A stretch of DNA of 64,000 bases from Methylococcales bacterium (GCA_026399075.1 JAPLRR010000040.1:1-64000); one strand, 5' to 3'. Positions 23,547 through 33,945 are shown, counted from the first letter of the stretch. Program-made: numbers and translations. The notes: generated by a model not told the origin, from the letters alone.

Positions 23547-24080
23547 ATGTCAAGAATTGCAAAAGCCCCAGTTGCCATACCCAATGGTGTTGAAGTAAAG
23601 TTGGATGATGGCAAGATGACTGTAAAGGGAAGTAAAGGCCAGTTATCCCATGTTCTTAATTCAGCGGTTAGTATAGATATTGCTGAAAGTACTATTGTAA
23701 TGCAATGGAATAAGGACGATAAAAAAGCGACTGCCCAAGCAGGTACTGCAAGAGCCATTTTAAATAATATGGTAATTGGCGTATCAGCTGGTTTTGAAAA
23801 AAAGTTATCCCTTGTTGGTGTTGGATATAGAGCGCAGGCAAAAGATAATGTTCTTAGTCTTTCGCTGGGTTTTTCTCACCCTGTGGATTTTATAGTTCCT
23901 GCTGGAATTAATATAGAAACACCTACACAAACTGAAATTCAGATAACAGGTACTGATAAGCAATTGGTGGGAGAAACAGCTGCAAAAATTCGGGCTTATC
24001 GTCCACCAGAGCCCTATAAAGGCAAAGGTGTGAGATACTCAGATGAGCATGTTGTCAGAAAAGAAGCCAAGAAAAAGTAA
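23547..24080 (+). CDS. rplF: 50S ribosomal protein L6
   Basis: The 177-residue product equals the E. coli length and has two repeated L6 folds. The C-terminal one carries the signature [25 protein letters not shown]6 supports factor binding near the sarcin-ricin loop. It follows rpsH after 12 nt. Confidence 0.97.
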   Translation: MSRIAKAPVAIPNGVEVKLDDGKMTVKGSKGQLSHVLNSAVSIDIAESTIVMQWNKDDKKATAQAGTARAILNNMVIGVSAGFEKKLSLVGVGYRAQAKDNVLSLSLGFSHPVDFIVPAGINIETPTQTEIQITGTDKQLVGETAAKIRAYRPPEPYKGKGVRYSDEHVVRKEAKKK

Positions 24081-24089
24081 GGTAGCGTG

Positions 24090-24443
24090 ATGGATAAGAA
24101 ACAAGCAAGAATGAAGAGAGCGTTAAAATTACGTTCAAAAATAAAAAATGTAAATGCTACAAGGCTATCAATCCATAAAACTTCCTTGCATATTTATGCA
24201 CAAGTTATAAGTGAAGATGGTTCGACTACATTGGCTAGTGCATCTACAAACCAAGCAGATATAAAAGCCTTGTTAAAATATACTGGTAATGTGGAAGCAG
24301 CGGTTCAAGTGGGTAGAACAATTGCAGAAAAAGCATTGGCAGTTGGAGTGACAGAAGTTGCATTTGATCGCTCTGGATTTAAATACCATGGCCGCGTTAA
24401 AGCATTGGCCGATGCTGCGCGTGAAGCCGGCTTGAAATTTTAG
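24090..24443 (+). CDS. rplR: 50S ribosomal protein L18
   Basis: I use ATG 24090 ([17 protein letters not shown]), giving the E. coli length of 117; a GTG lies one codon earlier. L18 binds 5S rRNA with L5. The C-terminal [26 protein letters not shown] is nearly identical in form to E. coli. Confidence 0.96.
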   Translation: MDKKQARMKRALKLRSKIKNVNATRLSIHKTSLHIYAQVISEDGSTTLASASTNQADIKALLKYTGNVEAAVQVGRTIAEKALAVGVTEVAFDRSGFKYHGRVKALADAAREAGLKF

Positions 24444-24452
24444 GAGAATAAA

Positions 24453-24959
24453 ATGGCTACAGCACCTGCTCAAGGCAGTACTGACGGTTTACAAGAAAAA
24501 TTAGTAAATGTAAGGCGAGTTGCAAAGGTTGTTAAAGGTGGTAGGGTTTTTGGCTTTACAGCATTAACTGTCGTTGGGGATGGTGAAGGCCGTGTTGGCT
24601 ATGGTGTCAGCAAGGCAAGAGAAGTTCCTATAGCCATTCAAAAGTCTTTAGAACAGGCCCGTAAAAATATGCGCAAAGTTTCTTTGAAAGGCGATACTTT
24701 GCAGTACCCGATTATGAATACTACTGGAGCTGCAAAAGTATACATGCAACCAGCATCTGAAGGGACTGGTATTATTGCCGGAGGCGCAATGCGGGCAGTA
24801 TTTGAAGTTGTTGGTGTGCACAATGTTCTAGCAAAATGTATTGGTACAAGTAATCCAATTAATGTTGTAAGGGCAACGATTAATGGGTTGACAGGGATGC
24901 ATAATGCTAATCAAATTGCCGCAAAACGCGGCCTGACAATAGATCAAATTATTGGATAG
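24453..24959 (+). CDS. rpsE: 30S ribosomal protein S5
   Basis: The 168-residue product (E. coli 167) has the double-stranded RNA-binding-like N-terminal domain with [28 protein letters not shown] and the C-terminal domain with [16 protein letters not shown]5 helps form the mRNA entry pore and affects accuracy. A GGAGA box precedes the ATG. Confidence 0.97.
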   Translation: MATAPAQGSTDGLQEKLVNVRRVAKVVKGGRVFGFTALTVVGDGEGRVGYGVSKAREVPIAIQKSLEQARKNMRKVSLKGDTLQYPIMNTTGAAKVYMQPASEGTGIIAGGAMRAVFEVVGVHNVLAKCIGTSNPINVVRATINGLTGMHNANQIAAKRGLTIDQIIG

Positions 24960-24964
24960 TAGTA

Positions 24965-25150
24965 ATGTCTGGAACAAAATTAAGTGTAACAATGACAAAA
25001 AGCAAGTTTGGACGGTTACCACGCCATCAAGCGTGTTTGACTGGACTGGGTTTGCGAAAAATTAACCAAACTGTTGAGGTGCTTAATACGCCAGAAAACA
25101 GGGGTATGATTAACAAGATATCATACATGTTAAAAGTTGAGGAGCTGTAA
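24965..25150 (+). CDS. rpmD: 50S ribosomal protein L30
   Basis: The 61-residue product (E. coli 59) includes [28 protein letters not shown], the family signature. L30 is a small 23S rRNA binder. Its stop overlaps the rplO start by one base, indicating coupled translation. Confidence 0.95.
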   Translation: MSGTKLSVTMTKSKFGRLPRHQACLTGLGLRKINQTVEVLNTPENRGMINKISYMLKVEEL

Positions 25151-25584
25151 TGTATTTAAATACTATACAATCAAGTGAAGGATCACGAAAGAAATCCAAA
25201 CGTGTTGGCCGTGGAATTGGTTGTACCCTCGGAAAAACATGTGGTAGAGGCCATAAAGGCCAAAAAGCACGAAGTGGAGGATTTCACAAAGTGGGTTTTG
25301 AAGGTGGTCAAATGCCATTACAACGGCGTTTACCTAAAGTTGGATTTAAATCCCACATGTCGAAGTTCTCAGCTGAAGTTCGTTTAAGCGAACTTAATGG
25401 TTTGGATAGTGATCTAATAGACCTTAGTGTTTTGATCGACTCAAATATAGTTCCAGTTTTTACCAAAACCGCCAAAGTTATTCAATCTGGTGATATAAAA
25501 AGGGCTGTGACGATAAAAGGCATTAAAGTTACAGCTGGGGCAAGAATTTCTATAGAAAGTGCTGGCGGCACAGTAGAGGCTTAA
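25150..25584 (+). CDS. rplO: 50S ribosomal protein L15
   Basis: The 144-residue product equals E. coli L15. The long glycine and lysine-rich N-terminal extension (GRGIGCTLGKTCGRGHKGQKARSGG) that threads into 23S rRNA is present. The stop is directly followed by the secY start with no gap. Confidence 0.96.
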   Translation: MYLNTIQSSEGSRKKSKRVGRGIGCTLGKTCGRGHKGQKARSGGFHKVGFEGGQMPLQRRLPKVGFKSHMSKFSAEVRLSELNGLDSDLIDLSVLIDSNIVPVFTKTAKVIQSGDIKRAVTIKGIKVTAGARISIESAGGTVEA

Positions 25585-26907
25585 GTGAGTAATTCAAGGG
25601 CTCAAATGGCTAACAAATCCAGCGGTTTTTCAGAGCTTAAAGCGCGATTGCTTTTTGTTTTAGGTGCTCTTTTTGTATATAGAATTGGATCGCATATACC
25701 TGTTCCTGGTATAGATCCAAAAGCACTAGCTGTAATGTTTGAACAACAAAGTGGATCCATTTTAGACATGTTTAACATGTTTTCGGGTGGGGCTTTAATG
25801 CGCTTAAGTTTATTCGCGCTAGGTATTATGCCATATATCTCTGCATCAATTATTATGCAGTTGATGACAGTCGTAATACCAGCAATGGAGCAAATGAAGA
25901 AAGAAGGTGAATCAGGGCGTCGTAAGATTTCTCAGTTTACACGTTACGGAACAGTTGTTCTTGCTACATTTCAAGCCATTGGAATTTCAATTGCTCTGCA
26001 AAATCAAACGGCTGGCGGGCTTTCAGTGGTTTTAAACCCCGGCATTGGATTTATTGCCATAACAGCAATCACATTAGTGACAGGTACAGTTTTTTTAATG
26101 TGGCTTGGTGAGCAGGTTACCGAGCGTGGCATTGGAAATGGTATTTCCATGATTATTTTTGCAGGTATTGTTTCTGGGTTGCCCAAGGCTATTGGTGGGA
26201 CTTTAGAGTTGGCACGTACTGGTGAAATGAATGGTGCTTTTATTATCCTTTTGTTTCTGTTGTCACTTTCAGTCACTGCCCTTGTTGTTTTTGTTGAGAG
26301 GGGTCAGCGTCGAATTTTAATAAATTATCCGAAGCGTCAGCAAGGCCGTAAATTATATGGTGGTCAAAGTAGTTTTTTGCCCTTAAAATTAAATATGGCT
26401 GGTGTAATACCACCAATTTTTGCTTCAAGTATAATTTTATTTCCTGCAACTATAGCGGGATGGTTTGGCAACAGTGAAGGGTTTTCTTGGTTGCAGGATA
26501 TAGCAACCATGTTGTCACCTGGCCAACCAGTTTATGTAATGTTTTACGCCACGGCTATAGTATTCTTTTGTTTTTTTTATACGGCCTTGGTATTTAATTC
26601 AAAAGAAACCGCTGAAAATTTAAAAAAATCTGGTGCTTTCTTGCCAGGTATCAGGCCCGGATTGCAAACGTCATCATATATTGATAAAGTTATGACCCGT
26701 TTAACTTTAGTAGGGGCTTTTTATATTACATTGGTTTGTTTATTGCCTGAATTTTTAATAGTTTATTGGAATGTTCCTTTTTATTTTGGCGGCACTTCCT
26801 TATTAATTATTGTTGTGGTTGTTATGGACTTCATTTCTCAAATGCAGACCCATGTAATGTCGCAGCAATATGAAGGCTTAATGAAAAAAGCTAATTTAAA
26901 AAAATAA
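25585..26907 (+). CDS. secY: Preprotein translocase channel subunit SecY
   Basis: The gene starts at GTG 25585 and encodes 440 residues with ten predicted membrane helices. It forms the Sec channel with SecE (encoded at 318) and SecG. Family motifs include [14 protein letters not shown] in the second helix region and the cytoplasmic loop [21 protein letters not shown] that contacts ribosomes and SecA. It abuts rplO, so it is translated from the spc mRNA. Confidence 0.97.
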   Translation: MSNSRAQMANKSSGFSELKARLLFVLGALFVYRIGSHIPVPGIDPKALAVMFEQQSGSILDMFNMFSGGALMRLSLFALGIMPYISASIIMQLMTVVIPAMEQMKKEGESGRRKISQFTRYGTVVLATFQAIGISIALQNQTAGGLSVVLNPGIGFIAITAITLVTGTVFLMWLGEQVTERGIGNGISMIIFAGIVSGLPKAIGGTLELARTGEMNGAFIILLFLLSLSVTALVVFVERGQRRILINYPKRQQGRKLYGGQSSFLPLKLNMAGVIPPIFASSIILFPATIAGWFGNSEGFSWLQDIATMLSPGQPVYVMFYATAIVFFCFFYTALVFNSKETAENLKKSGAFLPGIRPGLQTSSYIDKVMTRLTLVGAFYITLVCLLPEFLIVYWNVPFYFGGTSLLIIVVVVMDFISQMQTHVMSQQYEGLMKKANLKK

Positions 26908-26937
26908 TTATTGCACAAGAACAGTTAGGAGTTAGCA

Positions 26938-27051
26938 GTGAAAGTTCGTGCTTCAGTAAAAGCAATTTGTAGAAATTGCAAAATAGTAAAAAGAAATGGT
27001 GTTGTTAGGGTTATATGTGTTGATGGAAGACATAAACAAAGACAAGGCTAA
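26938..27051 (+). CDS. rpmJ: 50S ribosomal protein L36
   Basis: This 37-residue gene starts with GTG and reads [19 protein letters not shown], then [17 protein letters not shown]. The zinc ligands of the C+ form are present (Cys11, Cys14, Cys27 and His32). E. coli L36 has 38 residues. It ends the spc block, and an AGTTAGGAG box precedes it. The zinc-containing form is the version usually replaced by a paralogue under zinc starvation. Confidence 0.95.
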   Translation: MKVRASVKAICRNCKIVKRNGVVRVICVDGRHKQRQG

Positions 27052-27057
27052 AATTTA

Positions 27058-27086
27058 TTGCGTCATTATTGCTACAATGCTATAAT
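27058..27086 (+). promoter_or_regulatory. Extended -10 promoter for the alpha operon
   Basis: A perfect TATAAT (27081-27086) preceded by TGC (extended -10) lies 42 nt before rpsM, with TTGCGT (27058-27063) at a 17-nt spacing as a weak -35. This probably drives rpsM-rpsK-rpsD-rpoA-rplQ. The following leader would be where S4 represses the operon in known enterobacteria; I did not verify a pseudoknot. Confidence 0.65.
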
Positions 27087-27127
27087 TAAACGCTTAACTT
27101 TAGAGTACTACTCAGGGGAGTATCTAG

Positions 27128-27484
27128 ATGGCACGTATTGCCGGGATAAATATACCAGATCATAAGCATGCAGTTATAGCATTGACAGCTATTTATGGTG
27201 TTGGTCGTCAAACTGCAAGTGAAATTTGCGAAAAGGTTGGTTTTGAGCCTAGCGTAAAAATTAAAGAACTGACTGAAGAGCAATTAGAAGCTATTCGTAA
27301 TGTGGTTTCGAAGATGACAGTGGAAGGTGATCTGCGTCGTGAAGTTTCAATGAATATCAAGCGTTTGATGGATCTAGGTTGCTATCGCGGAATTAGGCAC
27401 CGTCGTGGTTTGCCATTAAGGGGGCAGAGGACGAGAACAAATGCTCGTACTCGGAAAGGCCCTCGTAAACCAATTAGAAAATAA
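27128..27484 (+). CDS. rpsM: 30S ribosomal protein S13
   Basis: The 118-residue product equals E. coli S13. It starts [26 protein letters not shown] and ends with the basic tail [18 protein letters not shown] that touches P-site tRNA. A GGGGAG box lies before the start. It is the first gene of the alpha operon. Confidence 0.97.
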   Translation: MARIAGINIPDHKHAVIALTAIYGVGRQTASEICEKVGFEPSVKIKELTEEQLEAIRNVVSKMTVEGDLRREVSMNIKRLMDLGCYRGIRHRRGLPLRGQRTRTNARTRKGPRKPIRK

Positions 27485-27507
27485 GAATCCCTTAAGAGGC
27501 TGATGTA

Positions 27508-27894
27508 ATGGCTAGTCCAAATCGTTCGAGAAAACGTATCAAAAAAGAAGTGGCAGATGGCATTGTTCATGTTCATGCGTCATTTAATAATACAATAATA
27601 ACTATAACTGACAGAAAAGGTAATGCTTTGTCTTGGGCAACTTCTGGTGGTTCAGGGTTTCGTGGTTCAAGAAAAAGTACTCCCTTTGCTGCACAGGTTG
27701 CTGCTGAAAAAGCTGGTATCGTCGCGCAAGAATTTGGTATGAAGAATCTCGATGTGATGATTAAAGGCCCTGGGCCTGGCCGTGAATCTGCTGTTCGATC
27801 ATTGAATAATCTGGGTTTTAAAATTAATAATATTGTTGATGTGACGCCGATTCCTCATAACGGATGCCGTCCACCAAAAAAACGCCGCGTATAA
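27508..27894 (+). CDS. rpsK: 30S ribosomal protein S11
   Basis: The 128-residue product (E. coli 129) has [33 protein letters not shown] and the C-terminal [19 protein letters not shown]11 lies on the 30S platform beside the Shine-Dalgarno helix. The Asn-Gly pair in HNGC corresponds to the isoaspartate site known in E. coli S11. Confidence 0.97.
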   Translation: MASPNRSRKRIKKEVADGIVHVHASFNNTIITITDRKGNALSWATSGGSGFRGSRKSTPFAAQVAAEKAGIVAQEFGMKNLDVMIKGPGPGRESAVRSLNNLGFKINNIVDVTPIPHNGCRPPKKRRV

Positions 27895-27912
27895 AGAATC
27901 TGGAGTAGTAAC

Positions 27913-28533
27913 ATGGCAAGATATCTTGGACCTACCTGTAAGCTCAGTCGAAGAGAAGGTACTGATCTTTTTTTAAAAAGCAGAGGGAAATCCTTAGAAA
28001 ATAAATGTAAATTAGATCAGAGACCTGGTCAACACGGTACGAAAAGAACTAGAAGTTCTGATTATGCCATGCAATTGAGGGCAAAACAAAGATTACGTCG
28101 CATTTATGGAATTTTAGAGAAACAATTCAGAAATTACTATAAGTCTGCTGACATGAAAAAAGGAGCGACTGGTGAAAACTTATTGAATCTACTTGAGTCC
28201 AGATTAGATAATGTTGTTTACCGGATGGGGTTCGCTTGCACTCGAGCCGAAGCAAGACAGTTGGTCTGCCACAAATCAATTCAGGTTAATGGTGTTCTAA
28301 TTAATGTGCCTTCATTTCAGGTGTCTGCTGGTGACATTTTATCTGTTAGGGAAAAGGCTAAAAAACAACAAAGAATCCAAGATGCTTTAACTGTGACAGA
28401 GCAATATGGATTCCCTTCGTGGGTGGAAGTAAATTCTAAAACCATGTCTGGAACTTTTAGTTCATTGCCTGATCGGGTAGATTTAGGAAGCGACATTAAT
28501 GAGCAGTTGGTTGTCGAGCTTTACTCCAAATAA
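27913..28533 (+). CDS. rpsD: 30S ribosomal protein S4
   Basis: The 206-residue product equals E. coli S4. It begins [20 protein letters not shown] and has an S4 RNA-binding domain (about residues 94-157, [21 protein letters not shown]). S4 starts 30S assembly and, in E. coli, represses the alpha operon. Confidence 0.97.
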   Translation: MARYLGPTCKLSRREGTDLFLKSRGKSLENKCKLDQRPGQHGTKRTRSSDYAMQLRAKQRLRRIYGILEKQFRNYYKSADMKKGATGENLLNLLESRLDNVVYRMGFACTRAEARQLVCHKSIQVNGVLINVPSFQVSAGDILSVREKAKKQQRIQDALTVTEQYGFPSWVEVNSKTMSGTFSSLPDRVDLGSDINEQLVVELYSK

Positions 28534-28554
28534 TTGCAGTTCTGAGGGATATAA

Positions 28555-29571
28555 ATGCAGAATTCTATTTCTGGCTTATTAAAGCCTCGTTTAGTCGAGG
28601 TTGTAAGTAAATCTCCAAATCATTCAAGGATAGTTATTGAGCCTCTTGAGAGAGGATTTGGTCATTCTCTTGGTAATGCTTTGCGGCGCGTACTTTTATC
28701 AACAATCCCCGGTTGTGCTGTAACCGATGTTGAAATTGAGGGTGTACTTCATGAGTACACTACCATTGAAGGTGTTCAAGAAGATGTAATCGACATTTTA
28801 TTAAACCTTAAGAAATTAGCGGTCGTCTTGCACTCTAAGGATGAGGTTGAATTAACGCTATCAAAAAATGGTGCTGGATGCGTAACAGCCGCAGATATTA
28901 ACTTGCCCCACGACGTAGAAATAATAAATCCAGATTTAGTCATCGCCAACTTAACGCAGGCGGGTGTATTAAATATGAAAATTCATGTTAAACGTGGTAG
29001 GGGTTATGAGCCTGTTAGTCTGCGCAAGCTAAACTTGGAGCATAGTTTGGTTGTTGGTGCCTTGCAGTTAGATGCTTCTTATAGCCCTATCGTTAAGGTT
29101 GCTTATCAAGTAGAAAGTACACGAGTTGAACAACGTACAAATTTGGACAAGCTAGTCATAGAGTTGGAAACAAATGGAACAGTTGATCCAGAAGAGACAA
29201 TCAAATTAGCTGCCACCATATTGCATGACCAGTTGTCTGTTTTTGTTGATTTTGAAAAAGTCGATAACAAGGTTGATGATGTTGTTGTTGAAGTTGTAGA
29301 GGTTTTTGATCCTGTTTTGCTGAGGCCGGTAGATGATCTTGAGCTTACTGTCCGTTCTGCAAATTGTTTAAAAGCTGAAAATATATTTTATATTGGCGAC
29401 TTGATTCAACGCACTGAGGTTGAGCTACTAAAGACACCAAACCTTGGGAAAAAATCTTTAACTGAAATAAAAGACATTCTAGCATTAAAAGGTCTGTCAT
29501 TGGGTATGCGATTGGAAAACTGGCCACCTGATAACCTAGCAGATCAATCACACGCAATATCAACACATTAA
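28555..29571 (+). CDS. rpoA: RNA polymerase alpha subunit RpoA
   Basis: The 338-residue product (E. coli 329) has an N-terminal dimerisation domain with [17 protein letters not shown]. The C-terminal domain carries [16 protein letters not shown], where the Arg corresponds to E. coli Arg265 for UP-element DNA contact. It assembles with beta and beta', both encoded in this window. It lies in the standard place between rpsD and rplQ. Confidence 0.98.
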   Translation: MQNSISGLLKPRLVEVVSKSPNHSRIVIEPLERGFGHSLGNALRRVLLSTIPGCAVTDVEIEGVLHEYTTIEGVQEDVIDILLNLKKLAVVLHSKDEVELTLSKNGAGCVTAADINLPHDVEIINPDLVIANLTQAGVLNMKIHVKRGRGYEPVSLRKLNLEHSLVVGALQLDASYSPIVKVAYQVESTRVEQRTNLDKLVIELETNGTVDPEETIKLAATILHDQLSVFVDFEKVDNKVDDVVVEVVEVFDPVLLRPVDDLELTVRSANCLKAENIFYIGDLIQRTEVELLKTPNLGKKSLTEIKDILALKGLSLGMRLENWPPDNLADQSHAISTH

Positions 29572-29588
29572 CATTAGGTCTTCTAATA

Positions 29589-29951
29589 ATGAGACATCGT
29601 AAGTCAGGTAGAAAATTTAACATTAATAGTAGCCATCGTAAGGCTCTATTTAGTAATATGGCAAGTTCTTTATTTAAACATGAGCTTATAAAAACAACTT
29701 TGCCAAAAGCTAAAGAATTAAGAAGTTTTGCCGAACCTCTAATTACTTTATCTAAAGATGATAGTGTTGCTAAAAGACGTATAGCATTTGCAAGATTACG
29801 TGATCGTGAAATTGTAACTAAGCTATTTAATGAGCTTGGCCCACGATATAAGAACAGGGCAGGTGGTTATTTGCGCATTATGAAGTGTGGTTTTAGATCA
29901 GGCGATGATGCTCCAATGGCCTATGTTGAGTTAGTTGATAGGCCAGAGTAA
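29589..29951 (+). CDS. rplQ: 50S ribosomal protein L17
   Basis: The 120-residue product (E. coli 127) starts [20 protein letters not shown] and has [20 protein letters not shown]17 is at the exit side of the large subunit. It is the last gene of the super-cluster and is followed by a strong terminator. Confidence 0.97.
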   Translation: MRHRKSGRKFNINSSHRKALFSNMASSLFKHELIKTTLPKAKELRSFAEPLITLSKDDSVAKRRIAFARLRDREIVTKLFNELGPRYKNRAGGYLRIMKCGFRSGDDAPMAYVELVDRPE

Positions 29952-29963
29952 TCTGCCTCATCT

Positions 29964-29994
29964 TAAAAAAAGTCGGTTTACCGACTTTTTTTTT
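29964..29994 (+). terminator. Rho-independent terminator after rplQ
   Basis: AAAAAAAGTCGG, loop TTTA, CCGACTTTTTTTTT forms a short hairpin with long A and T arms, so it could act in both directions. It closes the ribosomal super-cluster 13 nt after rplQ. Confidence 0.9.
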
Positions 29995-30034
29995 GTGTTG
30001 AGCAGTATGCGCCCTATAAAGCACGCTATTGAAT

Positions 30035-30480
30035 TCTGAACATTCGTTAGGTCGTTGGGCTGGAGAAACAGCAAGGCAACAATGCTTCAAAGTCTCCGGC
30101 AGTTTTCTTGTGCTAAATGTCAGTACAACTCAGCCAGATAAGTGTAAGGTTCGATGCCGTTGGCCTTGCTAGTTTCAATATGCGTGTAGTGATTCGGGCA
30201 GGCATTGGCAACGGCTACTGTGTCGCAGAAACACAAGTTGCGTCGGCGTATGGCGTTATCACAGTAGTGGTTGTCTATTGGACAAGCAACATTTTCGCCA
30301 ATATCGGTTTGCTTTACTGTTGGCGTTGTTGCTCGCGCTGTTCGGCACTGAAATCTTTTGCTTTGGCCTCAATGGCATACGACCCACCTATCGCCGTAAT
30401 AAACTGCGTCGCCTGTTGTTCCGGCCTGTTGAAAAGGGCGCAAGACTTTGTTGGGCCCTAGGGAAGAGAGCGTTGAAAAG
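30035..30480 (-). mobile_element. IS66-family transposase (TnpC) C-terminal relic
   Basis: Read on the - strand, the region shows IDNHYCDNAIR (the IDNN..ENAIR motif of IS66 transposases), then IETSKANGIEPYTYL. After a frameshift it shows KTAGDFEALLPC, the usual C-terminus. Further upstream is GGSYAIEAKAKDFSAEQRE, another IS66 segment. Stops and frameshifts break it repeatedly. No inverted repeats were identified. Predicted ORFs on + at 30117 and 30278 are shadows of this relic. Confidence 0.85.
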
Positions 30481-31150
30481 TTTCCATCCCAAGTTGTTAA
30501 ATGTCCGGTTTTTTACCCGAAAATCTTAGATTCTTAGTAATGGATATTATTGCCTAAATCAGATGGCGTCATTTTATTGGGAATGAGGCGATCATCTCTC
30601 CAGCGGAAGCCTTTAACCTAAAAAGAGCACTCACATGGCTTATGATGGTACTGGAAAACAATTTGGTGGTTACGGCTGACGCCCCCCGAGATACTTCACC
30701 AGTACCACACTTAGAATTCGGCATCATCGCTGGAGTGTCGACAACTGCTCCGCAGTTGCCCCAGCAATTCTCATTATGGCTATATGAGCCGTCTTTTTGG
30801 CAGGGATGACAAAATCCAGTGCCATGGATGGTAGCGTAGATAAAGCGTAGGTGCTTGATTTAGCAATACCATCACTTTGAGACTTCAAAATCCCCGCTGC
30901 GCTCTCCTTGTGACTGGATATTGGCAACCGCCAGTATGACGGTCGATTTAAACTCTGTAAATGCCATAATGAGAATTGCTACAGTTGCCCAAAGCTCCCT
31001 GAAAATGGTTGAAATTCTACGATAATATTCTTCCTCCTTTCCTGCTTCTGAATGTGTGTGACTCACTTTGAGTTTGATTTGACCTGAATGACGGGTTTGT
31101 TTGGCGATGGCATAAAGCATCTGCTCTATATGGATTCAAAGGTCTTTTGA
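30481..31150. other. Stretch without an intact gene; possible broken protein gene on -
   Basis: About 670 nt without an intact gene. Two adjoining open frames on - (31120-30872 and 30927-30724) overlap near a shared segment, AVANIQS, as if one frameshift split a single protein of about 130 residues. It has a hydrophobic run (about FRELWATVAILIMAF). I do not recognise the family. The remaining sequence on the left (30481-30720) shows nothing clear. Confidence 0.3.
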
Positions 31151-31162
31151 TAGAGTGAGCGG

Positions 31163-31755
31163 ATGGAAAACCCAATCATGACAATCAAACAACTGGTTAG
31201 TGAAGCCCAATGTTACCTACCATCCGTCAACTGCGTTGGGCTAATGGTGTCAACTGCCCACAATGCGACAGTGGCAGTACGATCCGGCGAGGCTATGATA
31301 GTCCGCAACGCGTTTGTCAACGCTACCAATGCAAGGTCTGTGACAAACGGTCTGATGCCCTGACCGGGACAATCCTGTCAGTGCATCACCAGCCTTAGTC
31401 AACCTGGGTGCTATGCCGATTCTTTATTGGGCTGAACTTGTCCAACCAGCAGATTGCCCAAGAACTTGACTCGAACAAGGACGACTTGCAGTACATGTTC
31501 GAACACTGCGTACTGGCATCGATAAAAAAAGAGCCTGTAACCCTCTGTCCGGGGTGGTCGAATGCGACGAAGTCTATTTCGTGGCAGGCCACAAAGGGCA
31601 ACCCGAAAAAGTCGCCGAAGCCTGACTCAAACCCCGTTGCCGCCGCCTGAAGGGCGCGCGGGGCCGTGGCACGCTGGCAACGGAGAAACCGTCTGCTTTT
31701 GGCATGATCTTACGCACAGGGGAAGTCGTCATCAGGATGCTCGGCTGTAAAACAG
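31163..31755 (+). mobile_element. IS1595-family transposase relic
   Basis: On + the frames read MENPIMTIKQLVSEAQ, then LRWANGVNCPQCDSG with a zinc-ribbon CPQC and CKVC, and TGTILSVHHQP. After a stop come LCRFFIGLNLSNQQIAQEL and then VECDEVYFVAGHKG, which includes a catalytic Asp, and GERGRGT-like KGARGRGTLATEKP. These match IS1595/ISXO2 transposases in order. At least two frameshifts and two stops inactivate it. It breaks off into an IS630 fragment near 31755. Confidence 0.85.
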
Positions 31756-32083
31756 CGTGGAAAATGTCAGCAGGCTCTGGTTCTTTGGTTTCCAGATGGC
31801 CTTGATCGAACACGTGGGCAACCAATGGTGGTGATTCTGGATAATGCCTCCATACACAAAACTAAGAAACTGAAACCTTATTGGGAATTGTTGGAAGTAA
31901 AAGGCATGTAATTTTATTTTTTGCCGCCTTACAGTCCGGAACCGAACCGCATTGAGCTGCTGTGGCGCAAAATGAAATATGAATGGTCGCCCTTCAAAAC
32001 GGTTGCTCCCAGACGAACTGGAACAAGCCATTGATGAAATTTGAAGTGGGTTTGGCTCAAAGTACACCCTAACTTTTTACTAA
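31756..32083 (+). mobile_element. IS630-family transposase 3' relic
   Basis: The + strand reads MVVILDNASIHKTKKLKP, then FYFLPPYSPEPNRIELLWRK, then KMKYEW, and after a frameshift ELEQAIDEI and GFGSKYTLTFY ending at TAA 32081-32083. These are the last two catalytic motifs (the DNA.IH Asp and the LPPYSPE.N.IE Glu) of IS630 family DDE transposases. The 5' part is missing, and an internal stop plus frameshifts disable it. It sits directly against the IS1595 relic. Confidence 0.85.
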
Positions 32084-32128
32084 GCGCTTAACAAGCATTT
32101 AAACGCCAGAATAATTAATTATGAGGTA

Positions 32129-32157
32129 TTCAAACCTCTAATCATTTCTGTTAATAT
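32129..32157 (+). promoter_or_regulatory. Candidate promoter and small hairpin before fdxA
   Basis: TTCAAA (32129-32134), a 17-nt spacer and TAATAT (32152-32157) each match the sigma70 boxes in 4 of 6 positions. A small inverted repeat, GAGGT (32123-32127) with ACCTC (32134-32138), overlaps the -35 box and could be an operator. The evidence is weak and positional. Confidence 0.35.
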
Positions 32158-32203
32158 AGAAAGTCAATCAAACATTCCCTTTAAACCTTTCTTGGTATGA
32201 ATT

Positions 32204-32533
32204 ATGGCCTTTGTAGTTACTGATAACTGTATAAAATGTAAATTTACTGACTGTGTTGATGTATGTCCTGTCGATTGTTTTCATGAAGGGCCAGAATTTC
32301 TTGTGATTGATCCCGATGAGTGCATAGATTGCACTTTATGCGAGCCAGAATGCCCTGCAAATGCAATTTTCGCTGAAGATGAAGTGCCTGACGATCAAAA
32401 AATGTTCATAGACTTAAATGCTCAACTATCAAAAGATTGGCCGGTAATTACTGAGGTTAAGCCACCACTTGCTGATGCTGACGAATGGAATGGAAAGCTA
32501 AATAAATACAACTTAATCAGTCAGACTAAATAG
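32204..32533 (+). CDS. fdxA: 7Fe ferredoxin FdxA
   Basis: The 109-residue protein aligns with the Azotobacter FdI type. Cys9, Cys17 and Cys50 fit the 3Fe-4S cluster, and Cys21, Cys40, Cys43 and Cys46 fit the 4Fe-4S cluster. The order C-x2-C-x4-C-x3-C-P and [12 protein letters not shown] is typical. It is a small soluble electron carrier whose partner here is unknown. It is intact although IS relics flank it on both sides, which suggests it has been kept by selection. The ribosome binding site is poor. Confidence 0.93.
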   Translation: MAFVVTDNCIKCKFTDCVDVCPVDCFHEGPEFLVIDPDECIDCTLCEPECPANAIFAEDEVPDDQKMFIDLNAQLSKDWPVITEVKPPLADADEWNGKLNKYNLISQTK

Positions 32534-32559
32534 CAATACTGCCTTGTAATAAAACGAAG

Positions 32560-33180
32560 GCTCTATGTGAAATTCAGCGGATAATCAAATTTTGATTTTC
32601 CGCACAGGATGTAATCATATTGATGAAATTAATAATATCGCGGTAGCTTCTGGCTCGCCGTTTAGCCATCTGAATCTTACTATTGATGCCTTCGAGAATA
32701 CCATTGGTAATGTTCGACTCAACTAAACTATCAATCCTCAACCAATACGGCCAGTCAGTATTGGCGGACTTAATACATGATGGACTCTTAGCTGCATCCT
32801 CCTCGCTGCATAATTTCCTCAAAAAAGCGTCTGCTGCCGGGCATTTCACATAAATCATTGAATAACTACTTTAAGCGCTATACTTCGACCATCGCGGGGT
32901 AGAACACAATCAGCTCATCCAGCCCATTGTTCTTTTTTGTCGAATAGGTTTTCCCCGTTCTTTAAGAATGTATATTTACGGTCTCTCAGAGTATCTTGTT
33001 CTTTGCGTTTGGCAATACTTACCTCGCTCAATAACTTGTCAACATGGAACCGTTCAAAGGTATCTGTGCTTACAGGAACTACTCGACGTTATCGGCAATC
33101 AATGACTATGACAAATCCATGCTGATTTGCCCGATTCAATGGCGGGGCGCATCACCACCGTCATCGCAACACCTCTAGCT
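32560..33180 (-). mobile_element. ISL3-family transposase relic
   Basis: On - the sequence reads FERFHVDKLLSEV, IAKRKEQDTLRDRKYTFLKNGENL, and later SNITNGILEGINSKIQMAKRRARSYRDIINF. These match the central FH...KL segment and the conserved NGxxEGxNxxIQxxKRRARGYR motif of ISL3 transposases. Stops and frameshifts interrupt it, and the N-terminal part is unclear. It begins 26 nt past fdxA in convergent orientation. Confidence 0.8.
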
Positions 33181-33200
33181 ACTGTTTGAGCAAGCCCATC

Positions 33201-33383
33201 CTAGCCAATCCCCGTCACCCGGGTGCCATCCCGAAGGCACAAGGACAAGCCCGGCGTCGCGGGTGTGAAGTCAGGCAGCGCTTGTTGGCAGCAGTAGTTT
33301 GTCAGGGACAAGCCAGACCCTTGCCATTGCGTGAGGTGTTGTCGCCAAAAGTTCTGGCAGGTGTTGCGGTTTTCTGATGCCAT
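33201..33383 (-). mobile_element. IS66 accessory protein (TnpA-like) relic
   Basis: The open frame begins MASENRNTCQNFWRQHLTQWQGSGL, then SLTNYCCQQAL, resembling the first small ORF of IS66 elements (helix-turn-helix region). The expected continuation after YC..H.L is lost. It is on the same strand as the IS66 TnpC fragment at 30,035-30,480, so both could come from one disrupted element, although fdxA and others lie between them. Confidence 0.7.
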
Positions 33384-33484
33384 GGATAACCCCCAAATTG
33401 TTAATGTCGGGTAAGCTTGACATGGCAAGAACTGCTTGGGAATTATGCGGGGAATTGAGCGCTACCCCAAAGATAACTTGGGTC

Positions 33485-33945
33485 AGAGTATACTTAATTG
33501 CCCAACCCAACGCGCCCCACCCAAGTACGGTGGGCAGACGGCTTTATCGTCTGCCCACACTTTTTCCGTTTTTTCTGGTTCTGGCGTAGATCTTTCCAGA
33601 TCGGTACCGTCCTGCCGTCTGTCATACCAGCATGCTGGTAGATGCGCTCGTGGTTGATGCGGATGCCCCGACGGCTTTTCTGCCCGCCAGATACCAGTTC
33701 GGGATTCCAGTCCAGACTGAGTTTCTCTCCGATAGCCGCCATCTGCTGTGGAGGCATCTTGTCGGCCTTGGCTTGAGCTTGCCCGGCACCGTAACCCTGC
33801 TCGCCCGGTTCTTCCCAAACTACTTTGATATGGTTGGAGCTGACACGCTGAGCACTCTTGTTAAGTCGTCCTGCTTATTTCCCGCTGCTTTTAATGGCGC
33901 AATCTGGTATCTTTGTCCTTCGGTTAGCTGCATATACTGTTTCAT
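33485..33945 (-). mobile_element. IS30-family transposase N-terminal relic
   Basis: On - it starts MKQYMQLTEGQRYQIAPLKAAG and has LSVSAPTISK, a helix-turn-helix. After a frameshift it continues EQGYGAGQAQAKADK, KLSLDWNPELVSGG, INHERIYQH and RQNQKKRKKCGQ. This order matches IS30 transposases (W.PEQI.G..., I.HE.IY, R...RRKRYG). The catalytic C-terminal half is missing. A long + strand ORF at 33632 is its shadow. Confidence 0.85.
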
